Below are positions 28,931-38,051 of a stretch of 64,000 nt of DNA, one piece after another. The first letter of the stretch is position 1. The number at the start of each line of letters is the position of its first letter. The stretch is from Aliihoeflea aestuarii. GTDB taxonomy: Bacteria > Pseudomonadota > Alphaproteobacteria > Rhizobiales > Rhizobiaceae. Below the pieces are notes generated by a model. It had not been told where the DNA came from. It saw only the letters and a program-made list of their open reading frames with translations, and did not search any database. The DNA is taken from contig NZ_JAAAMK010000012.1 of assembly GCF_024105665.1 (NCBI RefSeq), positions 35,248 through 99,247 on the forward strand. Direction: 5' to 3'. The translations under genes were made by a program, and so were the position numbers.

Positions 28931-29851
28931 TCAGAAATGGGGCGACGTGGGTGCGTTGCGAATTCGGCGGATCAGTAAGTCGACCAAAAGACCGGTCAGC
29001 TTGTTGGTCGGCGTGTTGCGGCGCGTTACGGTTATCGCGGGAATGGTGGTGCTGGGAGCAAAACGCCGGGCAACAATATTGAGACTGGGCGACATCAGAA
29101 TCGAGTAGGGATCGACCACGGCTACGGCCAGGCCCGCATTCACCATCGAGCATGCCGTCTGGCTGTACCGTGTTTCGATCTGCGGTGCGTAGACGACGTT
29201 CGCCGTTTCGAATGCGTTCGCAACCAATCTGCCTATGTTCGAGCCGAGGCCGATCAGAGGGTGTTGAGCCAGGTCTGCCGGCGTCAACAACGCGCGTCCG
29301 GAAAGCGGATGATCACGGGGCACCGCCGCCACAAGTTCGGCAATGCCGAGTTGTTTGGTGACCAAACCCTCGTGAACATCCGAGCCGAGATAGAAGCCTA
29401 TGTCGACCACGCCGTCTTCCACAGCCTGAAGGACCTGCGAACGGCGCTGGACGACGAAGTGGACCTTCAGCTTTTGCCGCCCCTGCAGCAATTCACGCAG
29501 GCAGTGAGGCAAGAGGGTGTGGCCGAGCGGCGGGGTCGCGGCCACCCGGATGCGTCCAGACCGATTGTGCTTGAGTTCGCGAACTTCCGAGGCGAGCCGT
29601 CGCAGCATGCTAAAAATGGGCTGGCTTTCGACATAGAGAAGACGGGCTTCTTCCGTCGGGCGCAACTGGCGGCCGGCTCGCTCGAAAAGAGGCAGCCCGA
29701 TCTGCTTTTCCAGTAAACGGATACCGTTCGATACGGCAGGCTGGGACACGCCCAGATATTCGGCCGCGTCGGTCGTCGTTCCCTGATCCATGACCGCGCC
29801 GAAAACCTCGAGAAGTTTGAGGCTGAGGTCGTTGCGGCGGTCAATCTGCAT
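28931..29851 (-). CDS. LysR-family transcriptional regulator (module I side)
   Basis: 306 residues. An N-terminal winged helix-turn-helix (TTTDAAEYLGVSQPAVSNGI, RLLEKQIGLPLFERAG) is followed by a periplasmic-binding-like effector domain from about residue 95 (RIRVAATPPLGHTLLPHCLR). It is paralogous to the next LysR upstream: both share the PPLGH segment and the V..AV..G.VD.G..LG pattern. It lies between that gene and module I, and the palindrome at 28825 is its likely site. Effector unknown. Confidence 0.88.
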   Translation of the reverse strand: MQIDRRNDLSLKLLEVFGAVMDQGTTTDAAEYLGVSQPAVSNGIRLLEKQIGLPLFERAGRQLRPTEEARLLYVESQPIFSMLRRLASEVRELKHNRSGRIRVAATPPLGHTLLPHCLRELLQGRQKLKVHFVVQRRSQVLQAVEDGVVDIGFYLGSDVHEGLVTKQLGIAELVAAVPRDHPLSGRALLTPADLAQHPLIGLGSNIGRLVANAFETANVVYAPQIETRYSQTACSMVNAGLAVAVVDPYSILMSPSLNIVARRFAPSTTIPAITVTRRNTPTNKLTGLLVDLLIRRIRNAPTSPHF

Positions 29852-29863
29852 ATGAGGTTCTCG

Positions 29864-30802
29864 TTATGGGTCGACGGCCGGGTGCCATCCAGGTTCAACG
29901 AATCTTTGCAAGGCCGTCCTCACATTGGCGACATATGCGTTGACGAGGCGCGACCGTGGAACGCCGCGCCTGAACAGGAGGCCGACAGGGACGATGCAGT
30001 CCGGGCGAAAGGGACGCATGACCTGTCCGGGCGGAAGCGTCGACGCAGTAAACGGATCGACGATCGCTATGCTGGAGACGGCGTGCGCCAATACGGCGGC
30101 AGTCGAGCAATAACGGACTTCGACGCGCGGCGAATAGGCGACATGCTCGCGGTGGAAGACGAAGCGTATGGCGCTGCCGAGCTGGGATGCCGCGTCGATT
30201 CCGATCAGGTCGCAATCGGCCAGATCCTGGACCATGATCATCGGGCGCTCCGCGAGCGCATGGCTTTCCGGCAGGACGCAGACCATGTTCACATGCGCGA
30301 TGACGTCGACATTGAGGGCCGAATGGCTCTCATATCCAAGACCGAGCCCCAGATCGACGGACCCGTTCTGCACTGCCTCGACCACTTCGTTCAGCAGGCG
30401 CACGTCATAGGAAACGGTTACTTCCGGGCGCGTTTCGAGCAGGGCGCCCAGCGCTTCGGCGGCAACGGAATGCCCCAGCGGGGGCGTGGAGAGAATACGC
30501 AGGCGCCCCGACAGGCCAAGCCGCATCGAGCGAGCGCGCAACTCGAAACCCCGCATGATGGAAAAGACCGGCTGGATTTCCTCGAAAAGCTGAAACGCTT
30601 CTTCGGTTGGTTTGAGACGACGATGCAGCCGCTCGAAAAGATTCACGCCAAGCTTTGCCTCAAGCTGGCGGATGCCGTTTGAAACGGCCGGTTGGGACAT
30701 GCCCAATTGTTCGGCGGCTTCCTGCGTCGTCGCTCCGCTCATGAGCGAGCTGAAGATGGACAGCAGACGAAATGAAATCTGTGGTTCGTCCGGTTCCTTC
30801 AC
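29864..30802 (-). CDS. LysR-family transcriptional regulator (hydantoin operon)
   Basis: 312 residues. The helix-turn-helix reads TTQEAAEQLGMSQPAVSNGI, RQLEAKLGVNLFERLH; the effector domain starts RLRILSTPPLGHSVAAEALG. The start codon overlaps the racemase stop (ATGA), so the regulator is translated as the tail of the hydantoin operon. That favours control of its own operon by an intermediate. The second LysR follows after 12 bp; the pair probably arose by duplication. Confidence 0.88.
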   Translation of the reverse strand: MKEPDEPQISFRLLSIFSSLMSGATTQEAAEQLGMSQPAVSNGIRQLEAKLGVNLFERLHRRLKPTEEAFQLFEEIQPVFSIMRGFELRARSMRLGLSGRLRILSTPPLGHSVAAEALGALLETRPEVTVSYDVRLLNEVVEAVQNGSVDLGLGLGYESHSALNVDVIAHVNMVCVLPESHALAERPMIMVQDLADCDLIGIDAASQLGSAIRFVFHREHVAYSPRVEVRYCSTAAVLAHAVSSIAIVDPFTASTLPPGQVMRPFRPDCIVPVGLLFRRGVPRSRLVNAYVANVRTALQRFVEPGWHPAVDP

Positions 30803-31467
30803 CCATCCCCCGTCAAGATCGTTCCCAGAGCGAGCGCTACGGCAGCTTGTGTCGGATCGATGATAGGGATGCCGAGCCTCTCCGCAAGTCTCGATCTATG
30901 CCCCGACATGCCGGCGCAGCCCAGAACGACGGCGCCCGCGCCCTTTTCGACGAGTTCACACCCTGCACGTTCGAGAAGTGCAAAGCTGCGCTCCCCAACG
31001 CCGCTCTCGGCAACGCTGACCGCCTCTGCAAGGGCGACTTCACCCGCCAGACGCTGGTCGACGCCGAGCCGGCGAAGATGCCTCAAATGGCGCGGGATCG
31101 AACCGGGCGCCACCGCGATGACACCGAACAGGTCCGCCCGCGCAAGTGCGGTGAATACGCCGGCATCCTGTATGCCGATAATGGGAACCGACGTCAGCGA
31201 CCGGGCAAGATCGACGCCCGGCTGCGAGTAACAGGCGCTGATGATCGCGCCTGCATCCTTTCGTTCCGCCGCATATGTGCCGAAGCGCAAGGAAGCTTCC
31301 TGAACATGCTGTTCCGTAAAAATTCCGGGAGGCCCGTCGCTGAACGTCACGCATTCGATGGCGGGGCCACCAGCGAACCGGAAGTTTTCCACGGCGCGTG
31401 ACAAAGCTTCTGTGACGGCCTCATCGCTGTTCGGATTGACGATGAGAATGGGAGGATAGCCACTCAT
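30799..31467 (-). CDS. Asp/Glu/hydantoin racemase family protein (hydantoin racemase)
   Basis: 222 residues. Both catalytic cysteines are present: C79 in IISACYSQPG and C184 in VLGCAGMSGH. The start PPILIVNPNSDEAVTEAL is typical of hydantoin racemases. The enzyme would interconvert L- and D-5-substituted hydantoins so that D-hydantoinase can consume a racemate. It overlaps the hydantoinase gene (ATGA) and the LysR gene (ATGA). A second family member lies at 39872-40570. Confidence 0.85.
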   Translation of the reverse strand: MSGYPPILIVNPNSDEAVTEALSRAVENFRFAGGPAIECVTFSDGPPGIFTEQHVQEASLRFGTYAAERKDAGAIISACYSQPGVDLARSLTSVPIIGIQDAGVFTALARADLFGVIAVAPGSIPRHLRHLRRLGVDQRLAGEVALAEAVSVAESGVGERSFALLERAGCELVEKGAGAVVLGCAGMSGHRSRLAERLGIPIIDPTQAAVALALGTILTGDG

Positions 31468-32930
31468 GGGCGGATATCCGTGCCATAGGCGCTGGCAGCG
31501 TCGAATTCGGGGGCGCGATGGCCCCGCATGGGGCCGCTGCCGGATGGTGCGCGGGCGACGAAACGTCCCTGTCCGCGTCTGGCGTGCAGTTCGCCGTCGT
31601 GCACGACCAGCGCGCCTCGGCTCATCACCGTAACCGGGGCACCGGTCAGCTCCATTCCGTCGAAAGGCGTATAATCCATGGCATCGTGCTGGTCCTCGTG
31701 TCGAACGATACGACGCAATTCCGGGTCCCAGATCGCGATGTCGGCGTCATGACCGGGCATCAGCGATCCCTTCGATGTCAGGCCGAAAATGCGCGCCGCG
31801 TTGCTGCTCGACTGGGCGACGAACTGTTGCAATGTGATGCGGCCGGTCAGAACGCCCTCGGAAAAGAGATAAGGAAGTCGGGCGGCTATACCCGGCATGC
31901 CATTGGCGATCTTCGGGTAAGGAGCATCGATGCCGTTCAGGAATTTGCCGGTCTCATCGAAACGGTAGGGCGCGTGGTCGGACGACACGCTGTCGAAGGT
32001 TCCCCCCGAAACATGCTTCCATAGTGCCTCTTGTGTTTGCCGATCGCGCAGAGGCGGAGAGCAGATGAACTTGGCCCCTTCCATGCCTGGCCGATCGAGA
32101 TCCGAGCGCGTGAACGCAAGATATTGAGGGCATGTTTCGGCAAAGATCCGGGTGCCCGCCTCCTTCTCCCGCGCGACGATCGCCGCGCCGCCGCGTGTGG
32201 AGACATGGACCACGAAAAGTGGCGCGTCGACCAGCTTGGCGAGGCTGATGGCTCTGTGGATCGCCTCTTCTTCCGCAAGTTCCGGGCGGCTGATCGCATG
32301 ATATTTCGGTGCGGTCGCGCCGGCGGCCGACAGTCGCGCATTCATCCATTTGACCATGTCGTTGTTTTCGGCATGAACCATGGTCAAAGCGCCATGCGCC
32401 TTTGCAACGGTCAGAATGTCGAGAAGACCGGCATCGCCCACATTCATCAGGTCGTAGGTCATGAAAACCTTGAACGACGTGATGCCTTTGGCGAAGGCGC
32501 GCGGCAGTTCGTCCGCCAGAACGCTGGGCGTCGGGTCCGAAACGATCAGGTGATAGGAATAGTCGATGACCGAGTTCGGCGCGGCGCGCCCGTCATAGGT
32601 CTCGATCACGGACGCTATCGTCTGCCCGCGATGCTGCGCGGCAAACGGCACGAAGCACGAATTGCCGCCGAACGCCGCCGAAACCGAGCCCGTATAGTAG
32701 TCGTCCGCGCTCATCACGCCGGACGAACTCTCCTGCGCGATATGGCAATGGGCCTCGATGCCGCCGGGCATGACCAGTCTGCCCGTTGCATCGATGCGCC
32801 GTTCTGCGCCCTCGATCCGCTCGGCAATGCAAGCAATCTTCCCATCGGATATCGCGATGTCGCCTTTGAAGGTTTCGCCGGCCGTGACCAAAGTGCCACC
32901 ATGGATGACCGTGTCGAATTGATGTGTCAT
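31464..32930 (-). CDS. D-hydantoinase/dihydropyrimidinase
   Basis: 488 residues, normal length. All six metal ligands of the dihydropyrimidinase branch can be read: H61 and H63 (IEAHCHIA), K154 for carbamylation (SFKVFMTY), H186 (VHAENND), H242 (VVHVSTRGG) and D318 (SVSSDHAPYR). It opens 5-substituted hydantoins or dihydropyrimidines to N-carbamoyl amino acids. The start at ATG 32930 (MTHQFDTVIHGG) lies 13 bp after the carbamoylase stop, with GGAGGATC before it. The carbamoylase next door indicates D-hydantoin use rather than pyrimidine breakdown. Confidence 0.92.
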   Translation of the reverse strand: MTHQFDTVIHGGTLVTAGETFKGDIAISDGKIACIAERIEGAERRIDATGRLVMPGGIEAHCHIAQESSSGVMSADDYYTGSVSAAFGGNSCFVPFAAQHRGQTIASVIETYDGRAAPNSVIDYSYHLIVSDPTPSVLADELPRAFAKGITSFKVFMTYDLMNVGDAGLLDILTVAKAHGALTMVHAENNDMVKWMNARLSAAGATAPKYHAISRPELAEEEAIHRAISLAKLVDAPLFVVHVSTRGGAAIVAREKEAGTRIFAETCPQYLAFTRSDLDRPGMEGAKFICSPPLRDRQTQEALWKHVSGGTFDSVSSDHAPYRFDETGKFLNGIDAPYPKIANGMPGIAARLPYLFSEGVLTGRITLQQFVAQSSSNAARIFGLTSKGSLMPGHDADIAIWDPELRRIVRHEDQHDAMDYTPFDGMELTGAPVTVMSRGALVVHDGELHARRGQGRFVARAPSGSGPMRGHRAPEFDAASAYGTDIRP

Positions 32931-32943
32931 GCGATCCTCCCGT

Positions 32944-33870
32944 TCAGACTTCCACGACCGCACCGGCCTGTGACGTGATCCTTCCATAGTGCTCGATGCG
33001 CCTGTGCCGGGCAAAGTCGAAGATCGTCGATTTGCCGAAATCGCATATTTCGAAATCGCAGGCGGCGTGGATCAATTCATCGTCTTCCGTCTCAGCCTTG
33101 GCGACGATGAAACCGTTCGGGTCGACGATGATCGAGCCGCCCATCAGCGGATGCCCGTCCTCCATCCCCGCCTTGGCGATAGCGGCCACGAAGGTTGCGT
33201 TCTGATAGGCGCCTGCCTGAACCGACAATTCGGAATGGAAAAGGCGCTGCTCAAGCCCCTCTGCGCTCATCTGGCTGTTCACCGATGGCGTGTTGTAGCC
33301 GAGCGTGACGAGCTCGACGCCCTGAAGTCCCATGCAGCGATAGGTTTCCGGCCAGCGGCGATCGTTGCAGATCGCCATGCCCATCACCACGCCTTCATTG
33401 CGCCAGACGGGAAAGCCGAGATCGCCGGGTTGGAAATAGCGCTTCTCCAGATGCTGGAAAGCGCGCTCGGTGTCGAATTCGTCATGGCCAGGCAGGTGGA
33501 TCTTGCGGTATTTTCCAACGATTTCGCCCTTGCGATTGGTCAAGATCGACGTGTTGAAATGCTGGCCGTCGGGCGTCAGTTCTGCATAGCCGAAGGTGAT
33601 CGCGATGCCGAGTTCGCGGGCCGTTTCAAACAGCGGCGCCGTTTGCGGACCGGGCATCTCGCGCTCGAACCAGGTGTCGACTTCCCGCTGATTTTCCATG
33701 TACCAGCGCGGGAAGAAGGTGGTTAGCGCGAGTTCCGGGTAGACGAGCAGTTCCACACCCTTCGATGCAGCCTGTCGCATCAGGTCGATCATGCGGGAAA
33801 CGGCCACTTCGCGACCATCGGCCTTTTGCAAAGGACCCATTTGAGCGCCGCCGACGACGAGCTTGACCAT
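32944..33870 (-). CDS. N-carbamoyl-D-amino acid hydrolase (nitrilase superfamily)
   Basis: 308 residues. The catalytic triad is E46 (LLVYPELALTTFFPRWY), K123 (GKYRKIHLPGHDEFD) and C168 (MGMAICNDRRWPET). The RKIHLPGH and QHLEKRYFQPGDLGFPV stretches match Agrobacterium D-carbamoylase closely. It releases the free D-amino acid with CO2 and ammonia from the hydantoinase product. It lies directly upstream of the hydantoinase gene and follows the permease genes of the importer. Confidence 0.92.
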   Translation of the reverse strand: MVKLVVGGAQMGPLQKADGREVAVSRMIDLMRQAASKGVELLVYPELALTTFFPRWYMENQREVDTWFEREMPGPQTAPLFETARELGIAITFGYAELTPDGQHFNTSILTNRKGEIVGKYRKIHLPGHDEFDTERAFQHLEKRYFQPGDLGFPVWRNEGVVMGMAICNDRRWPETYRCMGLQGVELVTLGYNTPSVNSQMSAEGLEQRLFHSELSVQAGAYQNATFVAAIAKAGMEDGHPLMGGSIIVDPNGFIVAKAETEDDELIHAACDFEICDFGKSTIFDFARHRRIEHYGRITSQAGAVVEV

Positions 33871-33895
33871 ATTTTCCTCCTGATAGTCGGATGTT

Positions 33896-34561
33896 CTAGA
33901 TTGCGAGCGGTCGCTGGTATCGGCTCACGAGCCGGACGAGCGGCCAAAGAAGCGCGAGATAGATCAGCGCCGCCGCCACGAGGGGCGTGGCGTTGTAGGT
34001 GATCGAGCGTGCCATGTTGGCCGTGTAGAGAAGCTCGGCCAGCGACACGACCGAGGCCAGCGATGTCAGCTTGACCACCTCGATGGTGTTCGAGAGAAGA
34101 TCAGGCAGCACGTTGCGGATGGCCTGCGGCAGGATGACATGGATGAGGGTCTGCGTCTCGCTCAGGCCGCTGGCGCGTGCTGCTTCCCGCTGGCCGTTCG
34201 GCACCGATTGCAGACCGGCGCGATAGACCTCGCCGTAATAGGAAGAGTTGTTGAGCAGGAACGCCACGACCACCGCAGCGAACGGCGTCAGGTTCAGTCC
34301 AGCGAAGGGCAGGCCGGAATAGACGAATACGAGCAGCACCAGCGGCGGCAGCGCGCGGAAGATGTCGACATAGATGATGGCCGGATATTTCAGCCAGCGA
34401 CGCTGGCTGATGCTGGCGAGCGCTACGAACAGGCCGCCGACCAGACCCAGGCCGACGACGGCGACACATAACTGGGCGGTGATCCAGAGGCCGCGCATGA
34501 GCAGCGGCATCGCCTCCATGAGGATGTCGATGTTGAAGAACTGCTGTAGGAACGCATCCAT
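33896..34561 (-). CDS. Polar amino-acid-type ABC permease (HisM/GlnP type), second subunit
   Basis: 221 residues from MDAFLQQFFNIDILMEAMPL, with about five helices and the EAA motif SVPNGQREAARASGLSETQT. It pairs with the permease directly upstream and with the ATPase at 35248. Genomic position implies import of hydantoins, carbamoyl amino acids or D-amino acids. Longer in-frame starts overlap the partner gene and are rejected. Confidence 0.9.
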   Translation of the reverse strand: MDAFLQQFFNIDILMEAMPLLMRGLWITAQLCVAVVGLGLVGGLFVALASISQRRWLKYPAIIYVDIFRALPPLVLLVFVYSGLPFAGLNLTPFAAVVVAFLLNNSSYYGEVYRAGLQSVPNGQREAARASGLSETQTLIHVILPQAIRNVLPDLLSNTIEVVKLTSLASVVSLAELLYTANMARSITYNATPLVAAALIYLALLWPLVRLVSRYQRPLAI

Positions 34562-34572
34562 CGCTCGACCCC

Positions 34573-35244
34573 TCAGATTTTCCAGGCGAAACGGCGTTCG
34601 GCCAGCCGGGCCAGAAGCGCGACCGGCAGGAATATGGCGAGATAGGCGAGCGCAGCCATGGTGAGCGGCGTGGCGCTGCCGGACAGGCTTTGAGCGGCAC
34701 TCGCCGCGCCCAATATTTCCTGCACGCCGACAACCGAGCCAAGCGCGGTCATCTTGGAAATCGCCAGAATGCGGTTCATCAGCGGCGGAATCGCAAGCCG
34801 GATCGCCTGCGGCAGTACGATGCTGGAAAGTGTGACGGGAAAGCCCAGTCCGGTCGCTATTCCGGCTTCCCACTGGCCTTTGCCGACCGATGTGAAGCCT
34901 GCCCAGAAGACCTCCTCGGCGAAGGCGGCCAATGTCAGCGCCAGCACGATGAAGACGACCATCGGACCCGAAAGACGGATACCGATGCCCGGAAGTCCGA
35001 AATAGACGAGCAGGATGATGACCAGCGGCGGCAGCGCACGGCCGATATCCGCGAAAGCGATAATGAAGAAATTGATTGGCCGGATGCCGAACGTGCGAAG
35101 CATGGCCAGCGCCAGACCGAGCAGCGTGCCTGCGAGCGTCACGGCCACGGCCAGAATGATGGTGATCTTCATGCCTTCCAGCACCGCCGGGGTGTAGGTG
35201 GCGATGGTTATCGGGTTGAAGAAGGTTGCGAGAAAGCGGTCCAT
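34573..35244 (-). CDS. Polar amino-acid-type ABC permease (HisM/GlnP type), first subunit
   Basis: 223 residues: MDRFLATFFNPITIATYTPA, hydrophobic helices such as IILAVAVTLAGTLLGLALAM, and the EAA loop SVGKGQWEAGIATGLGFPVT. The gene lies 3 bp after the ATPase and 11 bp before its partner permease. Confidence 0.9.
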   Translation of the reverse strand: MDRFLATFFNPITIATYTPAVLEGMKITIILAVAVTLAGTLLGLALAMLRTFGIRPINFFIIAFADIGRALPPLVIILLVYFGLPGIGIRLSGPMVVFIVLALTLAAFAEEVFWAGFTSVGKGQWEAGIATGLGFPVTLSSIVLPQAIRLAIPPLMNRILAISKMTALGSVVGVQEILGAASAAQSLSGSATPLTMAALAYLAIFLPVALLARLAERRFAWKI

Positions 35245-35247
35245 GGC

Positions 35248-35994
35248 TCAGCCGACCGGCTTCGACAGCCGACTGAGGAACGCCTGCGTGCGCTCCATCT
35301 GAGGGGCACCGAAAATCGCTTCGGGCGGGCCTTCCTCGACGATCATTCCGCCATCCATGAAGACGACCCGGTCGGCGGCCTCGCGGGCAAAGCTCATTTC
35401 GTGTGTCACGACGAGCATCGTCATGCCACGGGTCTTCAAGTTCCGCATTACGGACAATACGGAGCCGACCGTTTCAGGGTCGAGCGCCGATGTCGGTTCG
35501 TCGAACAGCATCAGCGTCGGGTCCAGTGCAAGTGCGCGGGCGATTGCGACGCGCTGCTGCTGGCCACCCGAAAGCTGTGCTGGATACGATTTCGCCCTGT
35601 CGGCAAGGCCGACAAGCCCGAGCATGTCGAGCGCCTTCGCTTCGGCTTCCTTCCGGGTCCGGCCGAGTGCCTTGCGCTGGGCAAGCGTCACATTGGCGAG
35701 CACGTCCAGATGCGGATAGAGATTGAAGCTTTGGAAAACCATTCCGGTATGCGCGCGCAACGTCTTCAGGTCGCGCGCAGTACCACTATAGATATTGCGC
35801 CCCTCGATCAGGATGTCGCCACCCGACAGCTCTTCCAGCCGATTGCAACACCGCAGCAGCGTACTTTTGCCCGATCCCGAAGGTCCGATAAGGCAGACCA
35901 GTTCACCAGGCATCACGGACAAGCTGATATCCCGCAGGATGGTCAGATGACCGAAGCGTTTTGAAAGCGACACGATTTGGAGTGAGGGACGCAT
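35248..35994 (-). CDS. Polar amino-acid-type ABC importer ATPase (GlnQ/HisP type)
   Basis: 248 residues from [15 protein letters not shown]. Walker [15 protein letters not shown]-loop [17 protein letters not shown], signature [15 protein letters not shown], Walker [16 protein letters not shown]-loop VVTHEMSFA. It energises the two permeases that follow. A GTG at 36030 is in frame but overlaps the binding-protein gene. Confidence 0.92.
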   Translation of the reverse strand: MRPSLQIVSLSKRFGHLTILRDISLSVMPGELVCLIGPSGSGKSTLLRCCNRLEELSGGDILIEGRNIYSGTARDLKTLRAHTGMVFQSFNLYPHLDVLANVTLAQRKALGRTRKEAEAKALDMLGLVGLADRAKSYPAQLSGGQQQRVAIARALALDPTLMLFDEPTSALDPETVGSVLSVMRNLKTRGMTMLVVTHEMSFAREAADRVVFMDGGMIVEEGPPEAIFGAPQMERTQAFLSRLSKPVG

Positions 35995-36008
35995 TTGTCT
36001 GTCGACGG

Positions 36009-36860
36009 TCAGGAGGCCAACCCTTCGCACGATGCCTCGTGGTCGTCCTCAACGTAGCCGGGAAAGCCTGGAACGCCATAGCCCGGCGTCGGGGTGACGA
36101 TCGTCGTACCTTCCGCCGGCTCGACACCGAACCATGTGACCGACAGTTCGGCCATGGAACCGTCGATCTTCAGGCATTCGATCGCACGGTCTACGAGGTT
36201 GCGCATCTCCTCGCTGTCCTGCCGGAAGGACAGAGCCCAAACGAGCCCCGTATCGATTTCATAGGACAGGCTCAGGCCAGGTGTCTGCTTGGCAGCCCAG
36301 GCTGCAACCGTTGCCCCGGCAAGGTTGGCATCCGCTCGTCCTGCCAGTACCGCCGCGACGGCGTCCGTGTTCGTTCCATAGCCCTCGACGATCCAGCCAT
36401 ATTCACCGGCATGCTCGTTGAGATAGCTCTCATAGGCCGAGCCGCGATTGACGGAGATGGTCTTTCCGCGGAACGCTTCGAGATCGGCATAGTCCGGCGC
36501 ATCATCCGGCACGACGAACGCGAAATTCGTGTCCATGAAGCCCTCGGTGAACAGCAGGTTGGCCGCGCGCTCCTCGTTGACGGTGACGGGCGCTGCCAGG
36601 AAATCGTACGTGCCCGCCTGCAAGGCGGGGATCAGCCCGGAAAACTGGGCGGCCGTCAGCTCGATGTCGCGACCGAGCCGCTCACCGATCAACGTCACCA
36701 GATCGACGTTGAAGCCTTCCACGCCCCCGCTCATCGTTGGCATGGCATGCGGGGCGAACGTGCCGTCCAGTGCCGCGCGCAGACTTTCCTGGGCGCTTGC
36801 AGGCACGGTCAGGGACAGTGCGGCTGTCAAAACGAGAGATGATGAAATGTACCGGTTCAT
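36009..36860 (-). CDS. Polar amino-acid-type ABC substrate-binding protein
   Basis: 283 residues with a signal peptide ([20 protein letters not shown], cut near ASAQE). The SBP_bac_3 fold is visible in [40 protein letters not shown] and [20 protein letters not shown]. First gene of the hydantoin operon; divergent from the D-amino-acid transaminase. The ligand is unproven, but the downstream enzymes point to a hydantoin or related amide. Confidence 0.9.
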   Translation of the reverse strand: MNRYISSSLVLTAALSLTVPASAQESLRAALDGTFAPHAMPTMSGGVEGFNVDLVTLIGERLGRDIELTAAQFSGLIPALQAGTYDFLAAPVTVNEERAANLLFTEGFMDTNFAFVVPDDAPDYADLEAFRGKTISVNRGSAYESYLNEHAGEYGWIVEGYGTNTDAVAAVLAGRADANLAGATVAAWAAKQTPGLSLSYEIDTGLVWALSFRQDSEEMRNLVDRAIECLKIDGSMAELSVTWFGVEPAEGTTIVTPTPGYGVPGFPGYVEDDHEASCEGLAS

Positions 36861-37162
36861 GTTGCGTATCCCCACGATTGCTTAAAAGATAGCCATGTAC
36901 AAAGTTTGGGCATTTAGGCACGGGCTGGCCGGAGCTGCAATATTCATTCTTGCGTTCCAAGTGAGTTGAATAATTAGAAAATCGTATAAGTCGCTCTTGC
37001 GGAGTTACTCCGGTGTCATAATCGACTGAAAACATATGACTTTTGCCCGCACCCTCCGCCCGGATCGATGCCGCACCGTCGCCAACGAGGATTTGTGAGC
37101 GCCTTGCGCCGCTCAAAGACCTTGACTAGCCCTGATTGGATCGGATCAGGCAGGAGCGGGCG
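36861..37162. promoter_or_regulatory. Divergent control region between importer operon and transaminase operon
   Basis: 302 bp without a gene, AT-rich in its left half. It contains CGGAG-TTA-CTCCG (37001-37013), GTCATA-N14-TATGAC (37016-37041), and CCTGATT-N6-GATCAGG (37131-37150; 6 of 7 pairs) just before the transaminase ribosome binding site (AGGAG). The GTCAT half-site also forms the palindrome at 28825-28850 upstream of module I. Regulator binding is inferred. Confidence 0.5.
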
Positions 37163-38014
37163 ATGCGTAGCGTCTATGTTAACGGAAAGTGGGTGCCCGA
37201 GCAGGAGGCCGAAATATCGGTTTTCGATCGTGGATTTCTGTTTGCCGATGCAGTTTACGAAGTCGCGGCCGTTATTGGCGGAAAGCTGATCGACTATCCC
37301 GGACATGCGACCCGTCTCGGCCGGTCGTTGCACGAACTGGGCATGGCGATGCCGGTCAGCGAGCATGAAATGCTGGACCTGCACCGCGAGGCCATCAGGC
37401 GAAACGAAGTCGTCGAAGGGCTTGTCTATCTTCAGGTCACGCGCGGTGCTGCGGATCGTGATTTCCTGATCGACCCGGCATCAAAGCCGGGGCTGGTGAT
37501 GTTCACTCAAGAAAAGCAAGTGACCGCCAATCCCAAGGTCGAGATAGGCCTCAAGGTGAAATGCGTGCCCGATTTGCGATGGGCGCGGCGCGACATCAAG
37601 ACGGTGCAGCTCCTCTATTCATCGCTGATGAAGACCGAAGCCGCTCGCGAAGGGCTCGACGATGTCCTCCTCGTTGAGGACGGTGTCGTCACCGAAGCGA
37701 GTTCGGCCAATCTTCACATCGTCGACGCCGACGGCACGATCGTGACACCGCCACTCTCGCGCGCGCTTCTGCCGGGCATTACGCGCGGCTCCGTTCTGTC
37801 CATCGCCCGCGACAATGCGATGCCGGTCAGGGAAGACACGGTGAGCACGGCGGCACTCGCATCGGCTCGCGAGGTATTCATCACCTCGGCGACCAGCTTC
37901 GTCATGCCGGTGGTAGAGATCGACGGACGCTCCGTCGGCGAGGGCGTGCCCGGGCCGATCACCCGCCGCATGCGCGAACTCTACATCGCCAAAAGCATGG
38001 CGACGGCGACCTGA
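37163..38014 (+). CDS. dat: D-amino-acid transaminase (fold-type IV PLP enzyme)
   Basis: 283 residues from MRSVYVNGKWVPEQEAEISV; CAGGAG precedes this ATG, so the upstream ATG at 37136 is not used. Family landmarks: FDRGFLFADAVYEV, the PLP lysine K146 in RRDIKTVQLL, the acidic EASSANLHIV loop, and FITSATSFVMPV. It converts D-amino acids and a 2-oxo acid acceptor to the matching 2-oxo acid and a D-amino acid. Lying divergent from the D-hydantoin operon, it provides the obvious next step. Confidence 0.9.
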   Translation: MRSVYVNGKWVPEQEAEISVFDRGFLFADAVYEVAAVIGGKLIDYPGHATRLGRSLHELGMAMPVSEHEMLDLHREAIRRNEVVEGLVYLQVTRGAADRDFLIDPASKPGLVMFTQEKQVTANPKVEIGLKVKCVPDLRWARRDIKTVQLLYSSLMKTEAAREGLDDVLLVEDGVVTEASSANLHIVDADGTIVTPPLSRALLPGITRGSVLSIARDNAMPVREDTVSTAALASAREVFITSATSFVMPVVEIDGRSVGEGVPGPITRRMRELYIAKSMATAT

Positions 38015-38051
38015 TCGTTTTGCCCGCGCATCTCTTGAGGAAGGAACCGCA

